From: Rikenellaceae bacterium
Lineage (GTDB): Bacteria > Bacteroidota > Bacteroidia > Bacteroidales > UBA932
Direction of reading: 5' to 3'
Assembly (NCBI GenBank): GCA_900769885.1
Contig: CAAGIG010000005.1
Span: forward strand, 1-34,234
DNA length: 34,234 bases
Position numbers and translations under genes: made by a program. The notes beneath the pieces were generated by a model. The model was not told the origin of the DNA and searched no databases. It saw only the letters and a list, made by a program, of their open reading frames with translations. Shown piece by piece: positions 24,492-32,521 of this stretch. The stretch's first letter is position 1. Each line of letters starts with the position of its first letter.

Positions 24492-25550
24492 ATGGGAAAG
24501 AATTATGTGTGGGCGATTTTGCTGCCTTTAATTGCAATTCTCGGAATCTCTTGTCAGAGAAATCATCACGAAAACGGTTTTCTTCGTTTTACTCTTTCGG
24601 ATGAATATAATTATCCTAATCTGAGCAGGCTGAATGTAGCCGATACGAACGATTTTATCCTTTCAATCGTCGATTCAGACGGGGCTAAAGTCTATTATGG
24701 CAGTTATGGAGAGAGACCTCAATTAATAGAGGTTACTCCGGGTACTTATGTGGTTTCCATTAAATCTGAGGAGTTCGATGAACCTGCTTTTGAGAAGCCG
24801 ATTTATGGATGCGAAATCATTGTAATGGTCAACAGTGGTGAAAACATAGGTGTTAAATTGGTTTGTTTTCAGATAAATAGCGGTTTGAGAATCGAATATG
24901 ACAAATCTTTTAAGGAATCCTTCTATGGTTATAATCTTTATTTGGAACAGGATGAACATAATTTGCCATATCCATTCAATGAGCACAGGTGGGGTTATTT
25001 TAATCCCGGTATGGTCAAAATGTATGCAGAAAAAGAGGGAAATGATGTTTTGATTCTGACCAGAATGTTGTCAATGTCGGAAATGCTCTCTCTGAAATTG
25101 TATGCCACTCAAAGGGAGAATGACGGATTCAGTATCATTGTGGATACTACTCGATTGTGGGTGAATGAAGATTATTTATATGGTAGCGGAAATGATGGGT
25201 CTTCAATTTCATCGGCTCTCCGTCAGGATGAATTGGGTGCCTATCTTGGTGCAAAAGATGTCTGGGTTGAGGGTTTTATTGTCGGTGGAGATGTTTCCAA
25301 TTCTTCTGTTAAATTCGATCCTCCATTTACCAAATTGTCAAATCTTGCAATTTCCTCTTATTCAGAGGCTTCTACCAGAGAAGAATGTTCTGCGGTGGAG
25401 TTGACAACCACAGGCGGTATTCGTGCCGAATTGAATCTTGTTGAAAATCCCGAGAATCTAGGCAAGAAGATTATTATAAAAGGTAATGTTGAAAATTATT
25501 TTGGTTCTCCGGGTATAAAAAGTGTTAAGGAATACTATATAGAAAAATAG
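24492..25550 (+). CDS. DUF4493/DUF6359-like surface lipoprotein
   Basis: A 352-residue lipoprotein. Residues 1-20 form a signal peptide ending ILGIS before the lipidated Cys21. Residues 30-115 (FILSIVDSDGAKVYYGSY, TPGTYVVSI) fit the DUF4493 pattern of beta-rich bacteroidete lipoproteins. Residues 240-350 (DELGAYLGAKDVWVEGFIVGG, ISSYSEAS, NLGKKIIIKGNVENYFG) fit DUF6359, an OB-like domain. Proteins with this pairing are common in gut Bacteroidales but their function is not established. Probably outer-membrane anchored. It sits 58 bases ahead of the GH92 gene, but that gene has a promoter of its own. Family assignment is from memory of sequence patterns. Confidence 0.72.
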   Translation: MGKNYVWAILLPLIAILGISCQRNHHENGFLRFTLSDEYNYPNLSRLNVADTNDFILSIVDSDGAKVYYGSYGERPQLIEVTPGTYVVSIKSEEFDEPAFEKPIYGCEIIVMVNSGENIGVKLVCFQINSGLRIEYDKSFKESFYGYNLYLEQDEHNLPYPFNEHRWGYFNPGMVKMYAEKEGNDVLILTRMLSMSEMLSLKLYATQRENDGFSIIVDTTRLWVNEDYLYGSGNDGSSISSALRQDELGAYLGAKDVWVEGFIVGGDVSNSSVKFDPPFTKLSNLAISSYSEASTREECSAVELTTTGGIRAELNLVENPENLGKKIIIKGNVENYFGSPGIKSVKEYYIEK

Positions 25551-25569
25551 GAATTGCTGCAGATTATTG

Positions 25570-25577
25570 TATCTTTG
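25570..25577 (+). promoter_or_regulatory. Putative -7 element of GH92 promoter
   Basis: TATCTTTG matches TAnnTTTG, 31 bases before the GH92 ATG and just after the lipoprotein stop. The two genes may therefore be expressed separately. Confidence 0.5.
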
Positions 25578-25608
25578 CAAGATGTATAATTGAATAATTG
25601 TATTAGAT

Positions 25609-28584
25609 ATGAGAAAATATAACATCTTTTTCCTAATTGCTTTGTGTTCAGTGCTTTTCACTGCTTGTACACATAAAGATTCAAGATTGGTGGATTACGT
25701 AAATCCTTTTGTCGGTACTGATGCGCACGGTCATACATTCCCCGGTGCGACAGCTCCTTTCGGAATGGTCCAATTGAGTCCTGATACCCGCGTGGATACC
25801 TGGGATGGTTGTTCAGGTTATCACTATTCCGATAGTGTGATTCTTGGATTTTCACATACACACTTGAGTGGAACAGGTTGTCTTGACTATGGTGACGTTC
25901 TGATGATGCCTGTAACAGGATATGATGCAGATTCTTTGAACAGAATGTTGTATCAGTCTGAATTTTCTCATTCAAAAGAGAGAGCAACTGCCGGTTATTA
26001 TGAAGTTTTCCTTGAAAGATGGAAAACTCTTGTAAGATTGACAGCTGGTGACAGATGTGGTATGCACGTTTATGATTATCAGGCTCTTGAAGGTTCAAAT
26101 CCTAAGATTGTGATAGATTTGGAACATAGAGATGAACTTTTGGATTCTGAGATTGCTTATGATTCTGAGCAAAATGCAATCTGCGGTTTCAGACGTTCTA
26201 AATCCTGGAATGAGGATCAGATGTTATATTTCTATATTCAATTTTCAGCTCCTGTGCAAGATTACAAACCTTTTGGTAACAAGGGTGCATTGGTGGTGTT
26301 TAGCGATGATTTGACTCAAATTATTTCAAAAGTAGGTATCTCATCAGTCTCTGTTGAGAATGCTAAAGCCAATTTGTTGAATGAAATTGCTGAAGATAAT
26401 TTTGATTTCAATGGTTTGATGGATGCTACACAGTCCAAATGGGAAAAATTCTTGTCGAAGATAGATGTCAGAGGAAATGGCAGGGAGTCAGTCGAAAAAT
26501 TGAGAACTTTCTATACTGCTCTGTATCATACAGCTATAGCTCCAAATATCTATTCGGATGTTGATGGAAGATATAGGGGAATGGATAAAAAAATCCATAC
26601 TTCAGAAGGTTATGACAGATATACAGTATTCTCACTTTGGGATACTTTCAGATCTCTTCATCCCCTGTTTACCATTATTGAAAGAGATAGAACTTTGGAT
26701 TTTGTAAAATCTTTTATGTCTATTTACGATGAGGGTGGCAAACTTCCTATTTGGGAACTTGCAGGATATGAGACCAATTGTATGATTGGTTATAATGCTA
26801 TGCCTGTAATTGCCGATGCATTGGTTAAAGGTATTGATGATTATGATGTTGCAAAGATTTTGGACCAGATGGTTGCATCTTCCAATAAGGATGAGTACGG
26901 TATCAGATATTATCGTCAGAGATATGTTGTTCCTGCTGAGAAAGAGCACGAGTCGGTATCAAAAACTTTGGAGTATGCTTTTGACGACTGGTGTATTGCT
27001 GTTGTTGCAAATTATCTTCACGTGAAAACTGGTGATGAGAAGTATGCAAAAATTTGTCAGGAATATATGAAGTATTCTGCAAGTTATGTCAATGTGTTTG
27101 ACCCTGAGACAGGTTGTATGAGACCTATGGTAAGTGGTGCCTGGTTGAAACCTTTCGATCCTCGTGAGGTAAATAACCACTATACAGAGGCAAACTCTTG
27201 GCAGTACAGTTTCTTTGCTCCTCACGATGTCAGCGGTCATATGGAGTTGTTGGGTGGAGAAGAGGCATATTGCGCGAAAATAGATTCTTTGTTCTCAGCT
27301 TCATCTAAAACAAAGGGTAGGACACAGGTCGATATTACAGGTTTGATTGGGCAATATGCTCACGGTAATGAGCCAAGTCATCATATTGCATACCTTTATA
27401 CATATGCCGGAAAACCTTGGAGAACATACGAAATGGTTAGAGAGATTATTGAAACTCAGTATACTGACAAACCTGATGGATTGTGTGGAAATGATGATTG
27501 TGGTCAGATGTCTGCCTGGTATGTTTTGAGTGCAATAGGTATTTATCCTGTAACTCCCGGTAGTGTGGATTTCGTATTGACTTCACCTATATTTAAAGAT
27601 GTTGTTATCAATCTTGAAAATGGAAAACAGTTCCATATCAAGTCTGACGGTGGCAAATATATTTCGTCTGTGACTCTTAATGGTCAGAAATATGATAAAG
27701 GTTATATCACTTTTGACGATATTAAAGATGGTGGTGAACTTGTGATGGATTTGTCAAAGAGCAAGACAGATTTTGCAGTAGCACCTGAGTGTCGTCCTAT
27801 TTCATCCGGTTATCAGGGATTTATCCGTAATCCTTGGTTTGAAATGGAGAGTGATATTTTCGATACATCAATGGAAATTTCAATAGCAGGTGCTCCTGAA
27901 GGTGCGAAGATTATGTATAAAGTGGAATCTTTGCGTCAGGGAGAGACTTTGGAGAGAATGAGTGACAAGAGACTTGCTGAATTGGAGGCTAAAGGGAAAT
28001 TTGTGGAGTTTACCGAGTCGTTCAGCGTTAAGAAGAGTTCGTTGGTAAGTGCGTATGTATTGGCAGAGGATGGAAGAAGAAGCCCTATCGTCCGTACAGC
28101 AGTTTATAAATTGAAGGATGATATGGATATCAGAACAGAGTGTGTTTATAATCCTCAGTACAACGCTCGCGGAGCAAGAGGACTTATTGATGGTCTTAGA
28201 GGTTCTGTAAATTGGAAGACAGGTGGTTGGCAAGGATATCAGAACACTGACTTTATTGCAGTTCTCGATTTGAGAGGAGAAAGAAGGCTTTCTACTTTCG
28301 GTTCCGGATATTGTCAGGATGCCCGTTCGTGGATTTGGATGCCTACAGAGGTTGAATATTATGTATCGCAGGACGGTAAGGAATATGAGTTCGTTGGCAA
28401 GGTGAAAAACAGAGTTGATCCTAAAGATTATACAATTCAAGTGGATGACTTCGTTTTGAATACATCACCCGTTAAGGCTAAGTTCGTTAAGGTGGTTGCC
28501 AAGAATTTCGGAACTATTCCTGAGTGGCATTTGGGAGCAGGTGGAAAAGCATTTATCTTTATAGATGAAATTTGGGTAGAATAA
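25609..28584 (+). CDS. GH92 family alpha-mannosidase lipoprotein with C-terminal discoidin-like domain
   Basis: A 991-residue Ca2+-dependent exo-alpha-mannosidase of glycoside hydrolase family 92, which trims mannose from N-glycans or yeast mannan. Signal peptide with lipobox FTAC, so Cys20 is lipidated. The family opening VDYVNPFVGTDAHGHTFPGATAPFGMVQLSPD follows (split here: YVNPFVGTD, FPGATAPFGM). YTEANSWQY holds the likely general acid Glu527. HGNEPSHH and GNDDCGQMSAW (Asp629, Asp630) are the conserved active-site segments. After about residue 830 a further beta-rich domain (GGWQGYQNTDFIAVLDL, EYYVSQDGKEYE) resembles F5/8 type C. Linkage specificity is not determinable here. No susC/susD or regulator is adjacent, so it is an isolated enzyme rather than part of a visible polysaccharide locus. 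Confidence 0.92.
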   Translation: MRKYNIFFLIALCSVLFTACTHKDSRLVDYVNPFVGTDAHGHTFPGATAPFGMVQLSPDTRVDTWDGCSGYHYSDSVILGFSHTHLSGTGCLDYGDVLMMPVTGYDADSLNRMLYQSEFSHSKERATAGYYEVFLERWKTLVRLTAGDRCGMHVYDYQALEGSNPKIVIDLEHRDELLDSEIAYDSEQNAICGFRRSKSWNEDQMLYFYIQFSAPVQDYKPFGNKGALVVFSDDLTQIISKVGISSVSVENAKANLLNEIAEDNFDFNGLMDATQSKWEKFLSKIDVRGNGRESVEKLRTFYTALYHTAIAPNIYSDVDGRYRGMDKKIHTSEGYDRYTVFSLWDTFRSLHPLFTIIERDRTLDFVKSFMSIYDEGGKLPIWELAGYETNCMIGYNAMPVIADALVKGIDDYDVAKILDQMVASSNKDEYGIRYYRQRYVVPAEKEHESVSKTLEYAFDDWCIAVVANYLHVKTGDEKYAKICQEYMKYSASYVNVFDPETGCMRPMVSGAWLKPFDPREVNNHYTEANSWQYSFFAPHDVSGHMELLGGEEAYCAKIDSLFSASSKTKGRTQVDITGLIGQYAHGNEPSHHIAYLYTYAGKPWRTYEMVREIIETQYTDKPDGLCGNDDCGQMSAWYVLSAIGIYPVTPGSVDFVLTSPIFKDVVINLENGKQFHIKSDGGKYISSVTLNGQKYDKGYITFDDIKDGGELVMDLSKSKTDFAVAPECRPISSGYQGFIRNPWFEMESDIFDTSMEISIAGAPEGAKIMYKVESLRQGETLERMSDKRLAELEAKGKFVEFTESFSVKKSSLVSAYVLAEDGRRSPIVRTAVYKLKDDMDIRTECVYNPQYNARGARGLIDGLRGSVNWKTGGWQGYQNTDFIAVLDLRGERRLSTFGSGYCQDARSWIWMPTEVEYYVSQDGKEYEFVGKVKNRVDPKDYTIQVDDFVLNTSPVKAKFVKVVAKNFGTIPEWHLGAGGKAFIFIDEIWVE

Positions 28585-28585
28585 T

Positions 28586-28617
28586 TTTGTTTATTTTAAA
28601 ATAAGATACTACATTTG
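28586..28617 (+). promoter_or_regulatory. Putative promoter of tRNA-Lys
   Basis: A -33 TTTG at 28586-28589 and a -7 TACATTTG at 28610-28617 are separated by 20 bases. Transcription would begin about ten bases before the tRNA. Confidence 0.6.
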
Positions 28618-28633
28618 CAGTCTCAAAACAAAA

Positions 28634-28706
28634 GCTTCTTTAGCTCAGTTGGTAGAGCACGACACTCTTAATGTTGGGGTCCTGGGTTCGAGCCCCAGAG
28701 GGAGCA
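28634..28706 (+). tRNA. tRNA-Lys (anticodon CTT)
   Basis: A 73-base cloverleaf. The acceptor arm GCTTCTT pairs with AGGGAGC, with G-T pairs tolerated. The D arm is GCTC..GAGC. The anticodon stem CGACA/TGTTG closes the loop CTCTTAA, whose central CTT reads AAG (lysine). The T arm CTGGG-TTCGAGC-CCCAG is standard. The discriminator base is A, and the CCA end is not encoded. A terminator follows directly. Confidence 0.95.
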
Positions 28707-28708
28707 CG

Positions 28709-28739
28709 AAAAAGGCGATGAGAAATCATCGCCTTTTTT
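28709..28739 (+). terminator. Intrinsic terminator after tRNA-Lys
   Basis: The stem AAAAAGGCGATGA pairs with TCATCGCCTTTTT around a GAAA tetraloop, ending in six T. The flanking A and T runs make it usable in both directions. Confidence 0.85.
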
Positions 28740-28773
28740 GTGCTCGGCAGCAGCCTGCTCTATCCCCACCCAG

Positions 28774-28790
28774 CCTCCCCAGAGGGGAGG
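28774..28790. repeat. GC-rich palindrome CCTCCCC-AGA-GGGGAGG
   Basis: Perfect 7-bp inverted repeat with a three-base loop, in the gene-free region 28707-29108. Its base composition differs sharply from the AT-rich surroundings. It resembles small REP-like elements dispersed in bacteroidete genomes. The open frames crossing it have no protein-like features and end in tRNA antisense, so no gene is called. Confidence 0.5.
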
Positions 28791-28809
28791 AGTTTCCTCC
28801 CTCGGTTTT

Positions 28810-28851
28810 TCATCGCCATTTTTGTTTTGTGTGTGCGGCTCGAACCCAGGA
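28810..28851 (-). repeat. Inverted partial copy of tRNA-Lys 3' end and its terminator
   Basis: The reverse strand at 28837-28851 reads TCCTGGGTTCGAGCC, identical to 15 bases of the tRNA T arm at 28680-28694. Further along the same strand, GCAC, an A-run and GGCGATGA echo the bases after the tRNA (28704-28721). The acceptor part CCAGAGGGA is missing. The copy is inverted relative to the tRNA and cannot encode a functional tRNA. Confidence 0.6.
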
Positions 28852-28853
28852 TT

Positions 28854-28870
28854 CCCCCTTAAGAAGGGGG
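28854..28870. repeat. Palindrome CCCCCTT-AAG-AAGGGGG
   Basis: Perfect 7-bp inverted repeat with a three-base loop, directly beside the inverted tRNA fragment. It has the same form as the palindrome at 28774-28790, suggesting a paired REP-like unit. From 28871 to 29040 I see no gene, promoter or further repeat. Confidence 0.5.
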
Positions 28871-29040
28871 CCATGGGGTATAGACAAGGCACAGCTGTGT
28901 GCGTCTGGCTTAATTCCACCACTTGTGTCCCGTTTGCGACTAATGTAGGCATAGGTGCGCCGAAAAAGGATGCAATTTGAAGATTTTTTATAGACCTGTG
29001 TCTTGAAATGGCCTAAGGAGGGTATAGGTGTCAGGAAATG

Positions 29041-29085
29041 AATATAGCCCGGCGATGTCAGATTCCGACATCCTCGGGCCATATT
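29041..29085. terminator. Long hairpin after ferritin gene
   Basis: Nested inverted segments AATAT, GCCCG and GATGTC (29041-29059) pair with GACATC, CGGGC and ATATT (29067-29085), with small internal mismatches and a seven-base loop. It lies 23 bases beyond the ferritin stop. It lacks a clean T-run on either strand, so it may be a terminator, an mRNA-stabilising end or a repeat. Confidence 0.45.
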
Positions 29086-29108
29086 ATGTATTGTTCTGTA
29101 AAGAATAA

Positions 29109-29630
29109 TTATGCGTTGGTTGATAGGGGAGAAGCCTGTGTATATGTACGGCCTGCCATCTCTTTATCAAGTTGGTACATTCCGTATTTGTTGTCTTCTA
29201 CTGCTTCAGTTGCAAAAATCATTTCACGAACGGTTTCTTCTTCCTCTACTTGTTCGTTGATGAACCAGATCAACATATTTGACGATGCGAAGTCTTTATC
29301 TTCAGCTGCGATAGCTGCAAGGTTGTTGATTCTGGAGGTTACCACTTTTTCGTGGCGAAGGGTTTCCTGGAACATTTCTGAAACAGATGCCCAGTGTGTA
29401 GGAACTTCAGCAATTGGTTTAAGTTCCACTTTGCAGTCGCGTGAGTTAAGGTAGTTCATAAAGATACGTGCGTGGTCGTGTTCTTCTAACCATTGGACAT
29501 AGAACCAGTTAGCAACTCCTTTAAAACCTTTTGCTTCAGCATCCAATGACATAGCCAAATACAAATAAGCCGACCATAGTTCAGCATTGATCTGGTCGTT
29601 GATGGCGTTTTTTAAATTTTCACTTAACAT
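29109..29630 (-). CDS. ftnA: Non-haem ferritin
   Basis: Iron-storage protein that assembles into a 24-subunit cage and oxidises Fe2+ for deposition. It has 173 residues. All ferroxidase ligands are at the same positions as in Escherichia coli FtnA: Glu17 (NAELW), Glu50 and His53 (EEHDH), Glu94 (RHEKVV), Gln127 and Glu130 (NEQVEEE). Four long helices and a short fifth are evident. It stands alone, with a promoter at 29691-29698 and a leader of about 54 bases. I see no Fur-like box that I could defend. Confidence 0.96.
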   Translation of the reverse strand: MLSENLKNAINDQINAELWSAYLYLAMSLDAEAKGFKGVANWFYVQWLEEHDHARIFMNYLNSRDCKVELKPIAEVPTHWASVSEMFQETLRHEKVVTSRINNLAAIAAEDKDFASSNMLIWFINEQVEEEETVREMIFATEAVEDNKYGMYQLDKEMAGRTYTQASPLSTNA

Positions 29631-29690
29631 AATTGTAGTGTTTGAGTCTTGTTATTTATAATCTTTTAAGTATTTACTTTTGAGACAAGA

Positions 29691-29698
29691 CAAAGATA
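29691..29698 (-). promoter_or_regulatory. Putative -7 element of ferritin promoter
   Basis: The reverse strand reads TATCTTTG, matching TAnnTTTG, about 60 bases before the ferritin ATG. Confidence 0.5.
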
Positions 29699-29731
29699 AC
29701 GTTTTTTGTCCGATGTGTGTTCCTGATTTGC

Positions 29732-30400
29732 CTAAAATCTAATATATCCGCAGCGGATAAGGTCTTCTCTCTCTTTCACCCGGGTTACATAACCTTCCCA
29801 CAGCAGCAAAACTTTATCTGAAAGGCGTAGAATCGTTTCATAGTTGTGGTCGGAAATAATGATTCCTTTTCCTCTCTTTTTCAAAAGAATAATCTTTTCA
29901 ACCTGTTCAATGGCAATAGGGGAGAGTTCGGCAAATGGCTCGTCCAAAATGGCAAAAGGGGCATCACTGTTTAAAACCAGCCATACTTCCACAATCCTGA
30001 TTTCTCCTCCAGACAGTTCGCAAACCTTTGAATGATAGAGTTTTTCAAAATTGGGAAAATATTCTGCAAATTCCTCAAAGTCAGAATTATAAAGATTGAA
30101 AATAGTCTTTAAAGTGAGTTTTGAGGGGAGGAATCTCTTTTGCGAAAGGTATTGGATATAATTTCCTATTTTGGGATTCCCTGTGACTATTTTATCATCA
30201 ACTTTTACAAAAATCTCTTCTGCCCTGAGTTCTCCCATTATCGTTCTGAACATACACGATTTGCCGCTACCGTTTCTGCCCAATACTCCGATTACCTCAT
30301 TCGTGGAACAGGTGAGCCACCCTCCGTTGAGAATCGTGCGATTACCGAGCGACAGACGTATGCTATCAGCCAAAAGTGTATGAGTGCTATTGTATTCCAT
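29732..30400 (-). CDS. ABC transporter ATP-binding protein of LytTR-linked module
   Basis: A 222-residue ABC ATPase. Walker A is GRNGSGKS (41-48), the Q-loop is YLSQ (84-87), the signature is LSGGE (129-133), Walker B is FAILDEP (149-155) with Glu154, and the switch His is His185 (SDHNYE). The residues after Walker B read FAELSP, so the usual D-loop Asp is Ser. It carries no membrane domain. The only membrane protein beside it is the 115-residue product encoded upstream, whose gene it overlaps by 14 bases. The ATPase may energise export or act on the membrane protein in a non-transport role. The substrate is unknown. Last gene of a four-gene operon. Confidence 0.82.
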   Translation of the reverse strand: MEYNSTHTLLADSIRLSLGNRTILNGGWLTCSTNEVIGVLGRNGSGKSCMFRTIMGELRAEEIFVKVDDKIVTGNPKIGNYIQYLSQKRFLPSKLTLKTIFNLYNSDFEEFAEYFPNFEKLYHSKVCELSGGEIRIVEVWLVLNSDAPFAILDEPFAELSPIAIEQVEKIILLKKRGKGIIISDHNYETILRLSDKVLLLWEGYVTRVKEREDLIRCGYIRF

Positions 30401-30734
30401 TTTTAATCAGAATGATAAGGATTGAAATGAGATAAAATGTCCCAAAGTCGAGAATTACAGAATATCTTTTCAGAATACGCGGATGCAGTCCCAGATTGAT
30501 ATAAAAGAACTTCTCGTTTTTGGGTGTTATATCATTGAAAAGAACTAAAGTCATCGCTGAGACAATAATTTTCAGAATGGATAAAGCCATAAGAGTCTCA
30601 AGCCAATTTTCCGGCACGTCTGAGACAGCCATATTGACAAAGGCTGCAATGCTCACAGTGGAAGAAAGGATCAGATAACCCTTTGTGTATAAAAGCATCA
30701 GCCTAAATTTTTTGCCAAATTTAAGTCTATTCAT
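30387..30734 (-). CDS. Small three-helix membrane protein
   Basis: A 115-residue protein I cannot assign to a family. It has three predicted membrane helices, at about 14-37, 44-66 and 91-112. A charged loop between the second and third contains ITPKNEKFFYINLGLHPRILKRY. The conserved-looking NLG..P.IL segment could be a cytoplasmic coupling element. Its start overlaps the LytTR gene by eight bases and its end overlaps the ABC ATPase gene by 14, so tight co-translation is likely. It is far smaller than normal ABC permeases. It may be a minimal permease that oligomerises, or an accessory protein. Confidence 0.6.
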   Translation of the reverse strand: MNRLKFGKKFRLMLLYTKGYLILSSTVSIAAFVNMAVSDVPENWLETLMALSILKIIVSAMTLVLFNDITPKNEKFFYINLGLHPRILKRYSVILDFGTFYLISILIILIKNGIQ

Positions 30735-31581
30735 TGCGGTGGGTCAATATCTTGTTCAAATCAATATCGGGGAGTTTCCAGGGTGGTACCTCTTCGATAA
30801 AATAATCCAGGTATTTTTTCGAGACAGGAAGTTCGGTGTTATCTTTCATCACCGCAAAATAGTTTCCTTTCTTGTCTTTAATCACTTTGTCGAGCAACAT
30901 CACATTTATAATATATGAGCGGTGTGCACGTCTGATTTGTTTACAAACTGAGACCATACTCTCGACACCATTCATTGTTGCCCTTATCTGAGTGTGTGCA
31001 ATTTCAGTACCATTGTAGTGGTAAATATGGACATAATTCTCCACAGAGTGAATGTAGATTATATCCTCAGCCATCAAATCTATATTGCTGCCGGAGGTAT
31101 CTCCTTTGAATTCTATTATCAAACCATCTTTTGTGGCGGGAACTTTTGTCTGTTTTACCTCGGAACTGTCAATCTTCTGCTGATACAATTCAATTAAAAG
31201 GTATACAATCAGGTAAGGAACAGCTACTACGGCAATGAAAGCTCCCAAAGAGTATAGAATATCATTGATGTCGTTGAAAATAAGGTAAATGTATGTGCTG
31301 GCGGCAAGTGCAGAAACCAAAATCTCGAGCACACACCAGCCGATAAATCTCCTTGTGGTATTTATTCTTTTCTTCAAACACAAATGGAGCAATAATCGCA
31401 TCAAACCCAAAATGATAACCATAATGGAGCATACCACCGCAACATTCGACAAAAACAACCCATCGCTCATATCCAAAAAGGGATACAAGTTAAAAGGTCT
31501 GTATATCAGCACAAACAATGCCGACAATACCGGGACCGCGAGGGTGTAAACAATCGAACTTTTGGTCGAGGTGTGATTCAT
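30727..31581 (-). CDS. Membrane-bound LytTR-family transcription regulator
   Basis: A 284-residue protein with four N-terminal membrane helices (about 10-27, 42-68, 78-101 and 107-134) and a C-terminal LytTR DNA-binding domain (about 165-265). The domain shows the typical DIIYIHSVENYVHIY, QIRRAHRSYIIN and PVSKKYLDYF segments. It lacks a receiver domain, so the membrane part probably replaces a sensor kinase as the input. Such one-component regulators often control the transport genes beside them. Here those would be the three-helix protein and ABC ATPase genes immediately downstream. It begins 24 bases after the upstream coiled-coil protein gene. Confidence 0.82.
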   Translation of the reverse strand: MNHTSTKSSIVYTLAVPVLSALFVLIYRPFNLYPFLDMSDGLFLSNVAVVCSIMVIILGLMRLLLHLCLKKRINTTRRFIGWCVLEILVSALAASTYIYLIFNDINDILYSLGAFIAVVAVPYLIVYLLIELYQQKIDSSEVKQTKVPATKDGLIIEFKGDTSGSNIDLMAEDIIYIHSVENYVHIYHYNGTEIAHTQIRATMNGVESMVSVCKQIRRAHRSYIINVMLLDKVIKDKKGNYFAVMKDNTELPVSKKYLDYFIEEVPPWKLPDIDLNKILTHRNE

Positions 31582-31605
31582 TAATTTCGTTCTGGAAGTT
31601 GTGGG

Positions 31606-32496
31606 TTAGAATGATTTTATGACATTAGGGACTGAATCATAGTAAAATTCATTATCTCCATTCCAATATTTTGAATTGAAACCTTTAATAAGAACTCCAT
31701 CTTTACATATCAGCCATACATTTCCGTAATTCATAAAGTAAGTTCCACCATCGTATCCATCTGTCAATCTCGGCTGTCCGCAAATCTTTCGAACCTCCTG
31801 AATAGTCATCCCAATTCGAGCCTTATTAATAACATTTTCCCCCATCTGTTTCAATTGTGCCCCGAGGCGGCTGATCTCATCGTTAATTTCCTGCTCCTGT
31901 TTCTGATATGCTTTGTATTGGGAGTTCATATTATCGAGTTCGCGTTGCAATTTTTCCACTTCCTTTCTTTGAGACTCCATCTCATTATGCTTGGCAGCAA
32001 GCTCGGCATTCAGATTTTCAATGGTGCTGTTTTGTACAGAAATCTGACTTTGTTGGGAACTTAGCAAAAGATTCAAACTGTCGATAACAACACTCGCACG
32101 ACGATTCTCAATAGTTCTATGAAGTTGTTCCAAAATCTCATCAGGGTCTACAACCACTTGAGCCTTAACATAATATTCAACACCGTTCCAATTTTCTTCG
32201 AGTACCTTTACCTCCAGGCGACCAGCAGTAATCTGTTTGATTTCTTTGCCGAAAAATGATTTTGAAACATCTTTTGTGTCAGACTCTACAGTATAATTTA
32301 CATAACTTTCAATGTATGTTCCAATCTCTTCCAAAATCTGGGTTTTAACCTCGATCAAAGCTTTCTGGCGGGATGAAACTTTGCTGTCATTCTCACTTGC
32401 CTGGTAGAAATAATCTTTAATGAAAACTTTCTCTTGGGCAGCAACAATTCCAGCGGTCAGGGCAAATGAAGCAATAATAAGGAGGATTCTTTTCAT
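31606..32496 (-). CDS. Secreted coiled-coil protein with BamE-like C-terminus
   Basis: A 296-residue exported protein of unknown function. The signal peptide is residues 1-20 (IVAAQ). Residues 22-128 form an alpha/beta region (VSSRQKALIEVKTQILEEI, YYVKAQVVVDPDEIL) resembling the LPP20/FlgT-type N-terminal domain. Residues about 135-220 are a long heptad-like coiled coil. Residues 228-270 (ARIGMTIQEVRKICGQPRL, MNYGNVWLIC) resemble the SmpA/OmlA/BamE motif with its GMT..EV...G.P core. The frame opens at a TTG (32502), but the ATG at 32496 gives a proper signal peptide and follows a TAAATTTG -7 element. First gene of the operon with the LytTR and ABC genes. Domain names are inferred from pattern. 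Confidence 0.55.
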   Translation of the reverse strand: MKRILLIIASFALTAGIVAAQEKVFIKDYFYQASENDSKVSSRQKALIEVKTQILEEIGTYIESYVNYTVESDTKDVSKSFFGKEIKQITAGRLEVKVLEENWNGVEYYVKAQVVVDPDEILEQLHRTIENRRASVVIDSLNLLLSSQQSQISVQNSTIENLNAELAAKHNEMESQRKEVEKLQRELDNMNSQYKAYQKQEQEINDEISRLGAQLKQMGENVINKARIGMTIQEVRKICGQPRLTDGYDGGTYFMNYGNVWLICKDGVLIKGFNSKYWNGDNEFYYDSVPNVIKSF

Positions 32497-32521
32497 ATTC
32501 AAAACTCAATTAGTGTAAATA

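Noticed and set aside
28634..28870. Genomic island integrated at tRNA-Lys
   Set aside because: No integrase gene or direct repeat of the tRNA end was found, the repeat present is inverted, and flanking genes are ordinary chromosomal ones.
28649..29082. Several overlapping open frames of 80-100 codons on both strands after tRNA-Lys
   Set aside because: They run through the tRNA, its terminator and GC palindromes. Their products show no domain, start signal or consistent strand, so they are spurious.
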